A stretch of 64,000 nt of DNA from RUG708 sp050946535 (GTDB lineage Bacteria > Bacillota > Clostridia > Peptostreptococcales > Anaerovoracaceae), in NCBI GenBank assembly GCA_050946535.1, contig JBMNUZ010000008.1:26755-90754 (forward strand), written 5' to 3'. Of the stretch, positions 8,261 to 15,827 are shown one piece after another (the first letter of the stretch is position 1; the number at the start of each line of letters is the position of its first letter). The position numbers and the translations under genes are program-made. The notes below the pieces were generated by a model. It was not told the DNA's origin. It did not search any database and saw only the letters and a program-made list of their open reading frames with translations.

Positions 8261-9292
8261 CTATTTGCCATATTTATAAATCAAGTCGCCGATATCCGTC
8301 CTGCCCGACGTGTTTTCGTAAATCTTTACACCGTTGTCATCGACGTGCATGCTGATCAGGCCCTCGTGATAGAGGAAAAGCATGTGCGCGTCCGCTTCAC
8401 CTGTCGCGAACCATTTCTGCGACGGCGGGAAGGCATCCCAGTTTTTCGCACTTATATCCCACGTCATATGGGCTGCAGCGCTCCATGAATCGAGAGGTCC
8501 TCTCCTTTTCAGCACGTCGAGCGCCTCGTTGCATCTGAGCGTGTGATGTTTTCTCAGACCCGCAATCCTGCCGTACACATCCTGCAGCATGCTCCTGTGT
8601 CCGACGAAAATCCTGTCTATATCAAGATTTTCAACGATATTGAGGCTTTTCACATACTCGGTCAGCGGGTCGTCCAGCCAGAGCTCGTAGCACAGGTTAG
8701 GCGTGATGTCGCCCAGTATCATGTCCCCCGCGAAGAGGAATTTATGATCAGCGTCGTAGAGGCATGTGTGTCCCGGCGAATGCCCCGGCGTCACGACGCA
8801 CCTGAGATTGTATCCTCCGTATTTCAGCAAGTTGCCGTCATGCACGCAGTGGAACTCTACGGTATCGTCCGGACGCCACATGACTCCCGGATGGGTGCTT
8901 ATAGCCTCGTCATGGCCCATGCGCAGTCCTTCTCTGGCGAACTCATTGTATATGTGATCCCAGTATTCATCTTTGTGAAGCATGTTGATTACGTCGGCTT
9001 CGCGCTCTTCGGCGTATGCGGTGTTTTTTTCGTTTTTCAGATGAAATACCTGACCGCTGTGGTCGGCATGAAGATGCGTTATGAATAAATCTGTGTCGTC
9101 CAGATTAGTATGAAGCTCCTTCAATGCCGAATCCATGGCCTCGCGGCACTCGGGCCTGTTGAATCCCGTATCTATGATCAGGTTTCTTCCCTCTCCGTGG
9201 CCGCTGATAAAATACGAGTTCAGAAGCTTCATCGGGTTCTGTGGCAGCGGCACCTCTATCCGATATATATTTTCTGCTAATTCCGTGACCAA
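8261..9292 (-). CDS. Metallo-beta-lactamase-fold hydrolase
   Basis: A 343-residue MBL-fold protein. Zn ligands are visible: HLHADH (residues 73-78), TPGHSPGHT near 165-172, FAGD near 188 and VGH near 240. The first half is a glyoxalase-II-like core; the C-terminal about 90 residues (LKRRGPLDSWSAAAHMTW...) form a winged-helix-like domain seen in several MBL hydrolases, and there is no flavodoxin domain. The substrate cannot be read from the sequence. It is on the same strand as the DUF5685 operon, 108 bases upstream of it, so partial cotranscription is possible, although the intergenic repeat suggests a separate promoter. Confidence 0.9.
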   Translation of the reverse strand: MVTELAENIYRIEVPLPQNPMKLLNSYFISGHGEGRNLIIDTGFNRPECREAMDSALKELHTNLDDTDLFITHLHADHSGQVFHLKNEKNTAYAEEREADVINMLHKDEYWDHIYNEFAREGLRMGHDEAISTHPGVMWRPDDTVEFHCVHDGNLLKYGGYNLRCVVTPGHSPGHTCLYDADHKFLFAGDMILGDITPNLCYELWLDDPLTEYVKSLNIVENLDIDRIFVGHRSMLQDVYGRIAGLRKHHTLRCNEALDVLKRRGPLDSWSAAAHMTWDISAKNWDAFPPSQKWFATGEADAHMLFLYHEGLISMHVDDNGVKIYENTSGRTDIGDLIYKYGK

Positions 9293-9577
9293 AAATAATC
9301 ACAACCTTTCATCGAGCCGCATAATAATTGATATTATTTAAACATTTTAGCATACCATAACGGTCTCGCACCACGATTATTGCATGACAATCTGTTTTTC
9401 TTTCCTGAGTCATCAATTATAAAGCTTTCCAAAGGTTAACGCAAATCGCCAGAAAACATATTTCATACCGATATAATCAATAATTTATAAATATTAATGA
9501 AATAGTTATTTTTTACCGGAAATCCACCCCGATTTGCCGAAAATAGCGCAACTAAATAACATGTTATATATTATATA

Positions 9578-9605
9578 TTGCATGTTACACGTCTGATTGT
9601 ATAAT
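9578..9605 (+). promoter_or_regulatory. Plus-strand sigma-A promoter of an orphan transcript
   Basis: TTGCAT and TATAAT (9600-9605) separated by 16 bases, in a very AT-rich context. Transcription would start near 9612. Confidence 0.55.
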
Positions 9606-9610
9606 TGGCA

Positions 9611-9987
9611 TGAACTTTGTGAAAAAGATATTTAACATTTGTGCCAGCGATGTGGCAGATGTGAACGCGGCGATCACATTATACGTTTTTATAATTCAGC
9701 ATATAAAATTACTTTGATCACAAAACTAATTCTTTTCAATCATAAAACCATTTGTATAGCAACTTATTTGGTTGTATACAATATGTCAAAATATCACATC
9801 TTGAGATTCATTGCTATTGCTTGCTTCAAAACTGCAAAAATTTTTTGAAATATTTTCTGAAATACTTCTGAAACCTATTGCTTTTTTTTTGAAAAAGATA
9901 TATATTTTATTTGGATTTATTTTATATCTATTATTCGTTTCACGTTTCAACGCTCAGGAGCAGCTTATGCCGAAAGCTGCTCCTGTT
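9611..9987 (+). ncRNA. Candidate untranslated RNA (promoter-to-terminator unit)
   Basis: Bounded by the promoter at 9578-9605 and the terminator at 9957-9987. Open frames inside lack ribosome binding sites, and the only early ATG (9610) would be leaderless and encode 35 residues. The conserved cores of tmRNA, RNase P RNA, SRP RNA and 6S RNA were not recognised. Inference from boundaries only. Confidence 0.3.
9957..9987 (+). terminator. Plus-strand intrinsic terminator
   Basis: Stem AGGAGCAGCTT/AAGCTGCTCCT followed by GTTTCTGTTTTTT on the plus strand. There is no T run in the minus direction, so it does not serve the SLH gene. Confidence 0.7.
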
Positions 9988-10099
9988 TCTGTTTTTTGCC
10001 GGAATTTTTTTTCTTTTTCCGGCGCACGATCAATTGTCAATTATTACTAGGATTAATTTTCCATTTATATAGAAACTATATTTCACTATTTGTGCAAAT

Positions 10100-13051
10100 C
10101 TATCGCGCAATTTTTACCCAGTATTCAGTGCTGGATGTCATTTCCGATCTGTGATTGGCAGATGCCTCCATGATGTGGCCGAATGCCCAGTGGCTGCTGC
10201 TCAAATCGCTGAACATGTTGATATTCCTGACATTTTTCTTGATGTACGATGAATCAGGAGTCCTTCCGAGCAGGTTGTTCGTGATGGTTACCATCTCGGC
10301 TCTTGTAATCGGATTGTCTCCTCTGAAAGTACCGTCGCCGTATCCTGAGATCCATCCGTACGAATACGCTTCGTCTATGTACGGATCCGCCCAGTATTCG
10401 TCTCCGACATCGCTGAAGCTGTTTTCCGTGATTCCGGAACCGCTGTCTGCGGCTGCCGAAGGACATACATCAAAGAATCTGGCCGCCATGGCTGTAAGCT
10501 CTGCGCGGGTTATTTCATCATCCGGGCGGAACATTCCGCTTCCGTCTCCGCTTATCACTCCGTATCTCATAAGGTAGTACAGATCGCCTGCATACCAGTC
10601 AGACGAAGCTACGTCCGCGAATATTCTGCTTCCAGGCTGCGGAGCGGTGATCTTCTCGTTTCTGCTGTAAGCCAGAAGGCGTGCGAATATTGCTGCCGCC
10701 TCCGATCTGGTCATGTTTCCGTCCGGTCTGAACGTGCCGTCCGGATATCCGTATATATAGCGCATATGCGATTCCATTACGCTCGTTTCATCGCTGCCGG
10801 CAGGAACGGTTATCTGTCCTCTGCTGTCTGTAGTCCCGCTTTCCCTGTTGTACGAAGTGTCCGCTACGTCGATTCTGAGACCGGATACAGGATTTCCTTC
10901 ATCTGAAGTGAGAACCGTCACTGTCGTCTGATTGCTGTAGTCGAGCTTTCTGTCATCAGGCAGAACGATCCTTACGGCTGCGCCGGAGAGCGACACACGC
11001 GCACCAGAAACAAACGCTCCGCTGTCTGTGTCAGTCACTATTATCAAATAGCTTCCTATGACAGCTCTCCCGTCCTCGCCGGTTACTGCTCCGCTTTCTG
11101 CAGCACCTGTCTTTTCTATCGTCTCTTTTTCAAGCACTTCTCCGCAAACCTCACATTCCTTGTGTCTGCTGCCTTCGCTGTCCGAATCAGGCTGAACGTC
11201 GATGATCCACTCACCGGCTTTATGCCCCGCCGGCTTTACGAAATCAGCGCAGTACGAATATCCGCAGACCGTGCATTTGTAAACGGTGCAGCCCATTTCT
11301 CCGCACGAAGGTTCCCTGACTTCCTTCTCAAATTTGTGTCCTGCTGCTTCGCTGAGCACTGCTCCGCATTTTTCGCAGATCTGAGGCGTCGTGCAGGTGG
11401 CTTCTTTTCCCGGCGTATGGCCTTCAGCTTTTTCAGCACTCAGATATTTGTATCCGCAGCGCGTGCACTCGTACTGGACAACGCCCTCTGCAGAACACGT
11501 CGAATCGGTTATTTTGGTACCTTTATCGAAATGATGGCCGAGCGGATCTTTATAATCGGTTATAAACGAGCTGCCGCATCCGCTGCAGACGTGATTGATG
11601 TGTCCGCCTGTCAGGCACGACGCCTCCGATACGTGCTCCTCATATTTGTGCGGAAGCGCATCCGTAATATCGTTGATGTACTTTTCACCGCATACGGTGC
11701 ATTCGGAAACGGTGTAGCCCGGTCTTATGCATGTGGCTTTTACGGTATGTTTTTCGAATTTATGCTCTCCCTCGGGTTCTGTCACGATCTTCGATCTGCC
11801 GCACGAAGCGCATATGAGGATGTATTTTCCCTCGTGAGTGCAGTCGGATTTTTGTATCACGGTCTTTTCCCACTGGTGTGGCAGACTGTCTGTGACATTC
11901 CGCTCTTCCGTCTTCCCGCATCTGATACAGATATATTTGTCATATCCGCCGCAGGAACACGTCGCATCTACCGTTTCAGAGAATTTGTAGACATGCTGCT
12001 GGCAGTCGGAGCAGTCCGAACCGTCACAGTCTTCGCCGCAGCAGCAGTCCTCATTTCCGCAGCTGCATCCTCCGCCGCTGCCGCTCTGAGATCCTCCCGC
12101 CAGGATTACGTAGGCAGCTCCCTCCTCTTTCATAGTGCTTCCTCCGAAGCTGTATGTGATCTCGTAATATACGGGATATCTGCCTGATTTCCTGTACGAA
12201 GGGGCGTTTTCGAGCGTATATCTGCCGTATTCGGTGCCGTAGAGCACTTTCACATCAACGCCGTCGTCCGAAAAATCGTTTATGGTGATCGAATGGTCCT
12301 TTCCGTCAGCCTTTCCTGTGTAATTCTCGGCCACGGCTCCCGCAGCAATGTACGAAACCTTCTCGTATCCGCACATCTTGCACCTGTCCGTCACCTTGAA
12401 ACGCTTGTTTGCAGGTTCCGTTTCGACGATACGCTTAAACGAGTGCTTCTCCAGCCTCTCCTGTGAAGTGTGTACCGTCCCGTAGCAGAGCGCACAGTAG
12501 CTTCCTCCGCTTTCCTTCACGAGATGATATTGTCCGTCCTGGCTTTCGTACGTCTGTTCCGAATCGAGCGGTTTGATGAATCTCTGCGAGCAATCGTAAA
12601 GTATATACACATTTTTCCCGTATCCGTACAGATTGTAATCGCAGTTTGTATTCAGACCTCCGCATTTCGTACATACCGACTTCGTCCAGTGATAGCCTGT
12701 GTACACGCTGCCGTTTCTGATCACTCCTGCAGAGCTGCCGTCAGCCATCGTTCCGTCAGAATAGACGACGCCTCTTTCAGCCGCAGAAACGCCGTCCTTG
12801 GAATACTCCGGAGTCCTGAAAGCCCTGAACATCGTCTGTGTATCGCACTCCTTGCAGTATCCCGTCTCGTTCGTCACCACGGCATTGATGTCGAGCTCAT
12901 TTGTGCGGTCAGCCGACTCGACCCAGTGATCGAGAGGATCGCGGTATCCGGTGTCCTGCACGGCGTAGGCCGGCAGTGCCGGGAGCGCCGTAATCACCAC
13001 GGCGGCCGATAAGATAATGGAGAAGATCTTTCTCCGCTTCCTGCTTTTCAT
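10100..13051 (-). CDS. Large secreted S-layer-homology protein with Cys-pair repeats
   Basis: 983 residues. Residues 1-30 are a signal peptide (MKSRKRRK, hydrophobic core, AYA end). Residues about 60-210 contain CxxC pairs (CKECDT, CTKCGG, CALCYG, CKMCGY). Residues about 345-640 hold seven to eight modules of about 45 residues with the form H...C...G...C-x-x-CG, interrupted by a Cys-rich stretch (CGNEDCCCGED). An Ig-like/carboxypeptidase-regulatory-like segment follows, then three C-terminal SLH domains (GYPDGTFRPDGNMTRSEAA; GDGSGMFRPDDEITRAEL; GYGDGTFRGDNPITRAEM), which anchor to pyruvylated cell-wall polymer. Ligand unknown. It has its own strong promoter and no cotranscribed neighbour. Confidence 0.92.
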   Translation of the reverse strand: MKSRKRRKIFSIILSAAVVITALPALPAYAVQDTGYRDPLDHWVESADRTNELDINAVVTNETGYCKECDTQTMFRAFRTPEYSKDGVSAAERGVVYSDGTMADGSSAGVIRNGSVYTGYHWTKSVCTKCGGLNTNCDYNLYGYGKNVYILYDCSQRFIKPLDSEQTYESQDGQYHLVKESGGSYCALCYGTVHTSQERLEKHSFKRIVETEPANKRFKVTDRCKMCGYEKVSYIAAGAVAENYTGKADGKDHSITINDFSDDGVDVKVLYGTEYGRYTLENAPSYRKSGRYPVYYEITYSFGGSTMKEEGAAYVILAGGSQSGSGGGCSCGNEDCCCGEDCDGSDCSDCQQHVYKFSETVDATCSCGGYDKYICIRCGKTEERNVTDSLPHQWEKTVIQKSDCTHEGKYILICASCGRSKIVTEPEGEHKFEKHTVKATCIRPGYTVSECTVCGEKYINDITDALPHKYEEHVSEASCLTGGHINHVCSGCGSSFITDYKDPLGHHFDKGTKITDSTCSAEGVVQYECTRCGYKYLSAEKAEGHTPGKEATCTTPQICEKCGAVLSEAAGHKFEKEVREPSCGEMGCTVYKCTVCGYSYCADFVKPAGHKAGEWIIDVQPDSDSEGSRHKECEVCGEVLEKETIEKTGAAESGAVTGEDGRAVIGSYLIIVTDTDSGAFVSGARVSLSGAAVRIVLPDDRKLDYSNQTTVTVLTSDEGNPVSGLRIDVADTSYNRESGTTDSRGQITVPAGSDETSVMESHMRYIYGYPDGTFRPDGNMTRSEAAAIFARLLAYSRNEKITAPQPGSRIFADVASSDWYAGDLYYLMRYGVISGDGSGMFRPDDEITRAELTAMAARFFDVCPSAAADSGSGITENSFSDVGDEYWADPYIDEAYSYGWISGYGDGTFRGDNPITRAEMVTITNNLLGRTPDSSYIKKNVRNINMFSDLSSSHWAFGHIMEASANHRSEMTSSTEYWVKIAR

Positions 13052-13096
13052 AAATCAAACCTCCTACAAAGCAAAATTGGATATATCTGTAAATAC

Positions 13097-13125
13097 ATAT
13101 TAGCCTTGATGGTAATATTTGTCAA
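13097..13125 (-). promoter_or_regulatory. Strong sigma-A promoter of the SLH gene
   Basis: TTGACA (13120-13125) and TAATAT (13097-13102) on the minus strand with exactly 17 bases between, 46 bases upstream of the start codon. Confidence 0.8.
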
Positions 13126-13273
13126 TCGGTTTATTGCCAATTTAAGGAAATTTTATCGCGGCGCGCTTCCGGCTGCGTCCGCAGGATTTTCGCGATGAAC
13201 CTGTTTTTCTCCTGTGGTCTGCTGTTTCGTCTGACTGTTTCGTCTGAAAAGAACGCAATATTAACAGGAAGTT

Positions 13274-13352
13274 ATCTGGAATGAAAGCTGTATCGAATGG
13301 AAATTTTACCTGGCATGAAACTCATCTGGAAGAAAAATTATCGGAATGAAAA
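13274..13352. repeat. Five degenerate iteron-like direct repeats
   Basis: Copies begin at 13274, 13292, 13308, 13324 and 13340 (spacing 18, 16, 16, 16). The consensus on the plus strand is AYCTGGMATGAAA, with copies such as ATCTGGAATGAAA, ACCTGGCATGAAA and ATCGGAATGAAAA. They lie about 150 bases upstream of the SLH promoter and before a terminator facing the same way. Confidence 0.6.
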
Positions 13353-13379
13353 TCAAATATAAGGAAATAACATAAATGA

Positions 13380-13419
13380 AAAGACCCCGGGAACCGGCTG
13401 TAGTCCGGCTCCTGGGGTC
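13380..13419 (-). terminator. Intrinsic terminator downstream of the small gene at 13576
   Basis: Minus-strand stem GACCCCAGGAGCCGG / CCGGTTCCCGGGGTC with a 7-base loop, followed by TTTTCATTT. It would end transcripts from the small minus-strand gene at 13576-13788, about 155 bases downstream of it. Confidence 0.7.
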
Positions 13420-13575
13420 CGCTTCAAGATTTTTTGTATGAGGAGTATGAGGAATTATTTTTCCCGTCGAAAGCTGAAATGCACGTTATTATCAAGCACC
13501 TGAGAAGACATACAATTTACCGGAACTTTTAATATTGAATATAAAAGAAACGGCTGAATGCAGTCACTTTGATCA

Positions 13576-13788
13576 TTAATCTTTCAGCAAATTTTCGCGT
13601 TTGATTTTTTCAAAAATGGCTTCTTTGATGAAAGCTGACTTGGACTTCCCTGACATGGCTATAGCTTCATCAACCTTGACAGCATCAGATTTTGTAAGTA
13701 TAGCGCCGTAACGCTTGTAGTTCTTTTTCTGATACTCTCTGTTATAGACATTAGCATCAAACTTTTTGTGTTCATTTCCATAATCCAT
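13576..13788 (-). CDS. Small ribbon-helix-helix-like protein
   Basis: 70 residues from ATG 13788, chosen because a perfect GGAGG lies six bases upstream; a longer frame from 13818 has no such site. The N-terminus is basic and polar (NREYQKKNYKRYGAILTK); the rest, KSDAVKVDEAIAMSGKSKSAFIKEAIFEKIK, reads as helix-turn-helix of an Arc/CopG (RHH) type: a short strand followed by two helices. DNA binding is inferred from pattern. It stands alone with its own terminator; no toxin partner is visible next to it. Confidence 0.75.
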   Translation of the reverse strand: MDYGNEHKKFDANVYNREYQKKNYKRYGAILTKSDAVKVDEAIAMSGKSKSAFIKEAIFEKIKRENLLKD

Positions 13789-13991
13789 CGCATGCCTCCG
13801 GTGTAATATCATAAACATTTCTTATAGTTAATATATTACATATTATGCAGGTTGTCGATATATATTACAGATATTTTCATAAATTTCTATGTCTAACAGA
13901 CAATACGCAAATGCCTATGAGAAACATCAGATACTATAATTGTTGTATTATCAACGAATTATCCGGTACTCCGGGCAACAGTACTTTTTTA

Positions 13992-14027
13992 TAAAAAAAA
14001 TCGGAAGCTGGTTAAAACCAGCTTCCG
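13992..14027 (-). terminator. Intrinsic terminator after rpe
   Basis: Minus-strand stem CGGAAGCTGG/CCAGCTTCCG with a short loop, followed by ATTTTTTTT. It ends the prkC-rsgA-rpe transcript. Confidence 0.9.
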
Positions 14028-14072
14028 TGGTCAGCTTCATACCTGACGCAGGTCTGTCATTCTTCAGATCCG

Positions 14073-14738
14073 TTATTTCGTTCCTTTATTCATTAGTTTT
14101 ATCAGTCCGGAAACTGCCGCCGCTCTGTCATCACTGCCGAATACAGCACTTCCGGCCACAAAAATATCGCATCCTGCTTTTGAAATTTCTTCTATATTAG
14201 AGGCACCTACGCCCCCGTCGAGCTCGATTTCAAAATCGAGACCCCTTTTTTCACGTATCTCGTTCAGAAGCTCCAGCTTATCGATTGTCTGCGGAATGAA
14301 CTTCTGTCCGCCGAAGCCGGGGTTGACCGACATGAGCAGCACCATGTCCACATCTTCGAGAATGTAGTCGAGAACCGTCAGTGAGGTTGCAGGATTCAGC
14401 GCCACGGCCGGCTTCACTCCGAACGATCTGATCAGCTGCACCGTCCTGTTCAGGTGTGTGCACGCTTCAGCATGAACTGAAATGTATTCGGTCTGGTCTG
14501 TGACGAACTCTCCGATGTATCTGTCCGGGTTCTCTATCATGAGGTGCACATCGAACGGCATCGATGTGCGTCCTGCGAGGCTCTTTTCGACGAGCGGACC
14601 TATTGTAATGTTAGGTACGAAATGCCCGTCCATGACGTCGATATGCACGAGATGAGCTCCTGCCTTTTCTACTTCCGAGATTTCCTCTCCAAGCTTTGAA
14701 AAATCAGCGGATAAAATTGATGGTGCCAGTCTTTTCAT
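14073..14738 (-). CDS. rpe: Ribulose-phosphate 3-epimerase
   Basis: Interconverts ribulose-5-phosphate and xylulose-5-phosphate. The start is ATG 14738 (MKRLAPSILSADFSKL), with GGAGGAGATT directly upstream, giving 221 residues, the family norm. TIM-barrel signatures HIDVMDGHFVPNITIG, SVNPGFGGQKF and LDGGVG are present with the metal-binding His and Asp residues. It follows rsgA by 26 bases and is last before the terminator. The rsgA-rpe pairing is a common Firmicutes arrangement. Confidence 0.96.
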   Translation of the reverse strand: MKRLAPSILSADFSKLGEEISEVEKAGAHLVHIDVMDGHFVPNITIGPLVEKSLAGRTSMPFDVHLMIENPDRYIGEFVTDQTEYISVHAEACTHLNRTVQLIRSFGVKPAVALNPATSLTVLDYILEDVDMVLLMSVNPGFGGQKFIPQTIDKLELLNEIREKRGLDFEIELDGGVGASNIEEISKAGCDIFVAGSAVFGSDDRAAAVSGLIKLMNKGTK

Positions 14739-14764
14739 AATCTCCTCCGGATTAGTGAATCGAA

Positions 14765-15649
14765 TCAATATTTTCTTCTGTTCTGAAGCTCGTGAAGCTC
14801 TTCAATATATGACTTATACCTGTAGGAATTTATATCTCCTCTGCTCATAGCTTCTTTCACGCTGCAGTCAGGCTCCTTGTCGTGAAGACACCCTATGAAT
14901 CTGCAGCCCTCGGCGTACCTGAAGATATCAGGATAATATCTTGCCAGATCTTCTGGTTCGATATCCGGCAGGTCAAACGATGTAAATCCCGGTGTATCGA
15001 AAATCATACCGTTGAAATCAGCCATCTTAAACAGTTCGACGTGGCGCGTGGTGTTTCTGCCGCGGCCCGTCTTCTCGCTCACGCTGCCCGTCTGTATGCT
15101 CGAATCCTTCCTCAGAGTGCTGAGAATCGTGGATTTGCCGACCCCGGAAGGACCTGCAAGCGCGCTCTTTTTATCGAAAAGGTAAGGAATAATATCCTTT
15201 ACGCATTCATGATCTCTTGCGTCCATGAAGAGCAGCGGATAAACATTGCTGTAGACCTCGCGCGCTCTTCTGACCGTATCTTCGTCAGCCAGGTCTTTTT
15301 TTGTGAAGCAGATCACTATGTCTATCTTTCTGAGCTCTGCAGCTATCAGGAATTTGTCCAGAACCCTGTAATTAGGGTCAGGATCCGCCAGAGCAGAGAC
15401 GACGATGAACTGATCCACGTTAGAGACCGGCGGCCTCGTGAAATTGTTTTTTCGTTCGTGTATATCGGTGATAACGCCCGACAGAGTGTCCGAATCCTGG
15501 ACCATCTCTATCGAAACCTCATCGCCGACACACGGTTTGATATTTTCCTTTCTGAATATTCCGCGGGCACGGCATTCTACTATTTCTTCTCCTGTATCTA
15601 CGTAGTAAAATCCCCCGACTCCTCGGACTATGGTACCTTCGTTATCCAA
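14765..15649 (-). CDS. rsgA: Ribosome small-subunit biogenesis GTPase RsgA
   Basis: Circularly permuted GTPase that checks 30S maturation. In 294 residues the motif order is permuted: TKKD (G4, 116-119), then GPSGVGKS (G1, 166-173) and DTPG (G3, 218-221). An OB fold precedes the GTPase and the C-terminal zinc site uses C249, C254, H256 and C262. It sits between prkC and rpe, as in many Firmicutes, where PrkC-type kinases have been reported to phosphorylate RsgA/CpgA (family knowledge). Confidence 0.96.
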   Translation of the reverse strand: MDNEGTIVRGVGGFYYVDTGEEIVECRARGIFRKENIKPCVGDEVSIEMVQDSDTLSGVITDIHERKNNFTRPPVSNVDQFIVVSALADPDPNYRVLDKFLIAAELRKIDIVICFTKKDLADEDTVRRAREVYSNVYPLLFMDARDHECVKDIIPYLFDKKSALAGPSGVGKSTILSTLRKDSSIQTGSVSEKTGRGRNTTRHVELFKMADFNGMIFDTPGFTSFDLPDIEPEDLARYYPDIFRYAEGCRFIGCLHDKEPDCSVKEAMSRGDINSYRYKSYIEELHELQNRRKY

Positions 15650-15827
15650 AGCTTAATTCTCCTGATTTTGTCTCATTTAAATTAACTGAATCCGATCTTC
15701 TCCGTATATGGTTTTTATTAATCTTTACATCAAACGTACACATATTTTCCTCTTATATAGACTGCGCCTGATTCTGCTTCCTGTAATACATCGCTGCAGG
15801 AATCACCGTCTGGCGCATTCTCGTGCT

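Larger units (their letters stand above)
9293..10099. other. AT-rich intergenic region of about 800 bases
   Basis: No convincing protein gene on either strand. The plus strand has a good promoter at 9578-9605 and an intrinsic terminator at 9957-9987 with nothing coding between. A second short inverted repeat (GCCGGAA/TTCCGGC) lies at 9998-10024. Confidence 0.7.

Noticed and set aside
9610..9717. 35-residue frame starting at the predicted transcription start
   Set aside because: It would be leaderless and has no ribosome binding site or recognisable features.
11162..12187. 341-codon plus-strand frame inside the SLH gene
   Set aside because: Shadow of the repetitive Cys-module region on the other strand.
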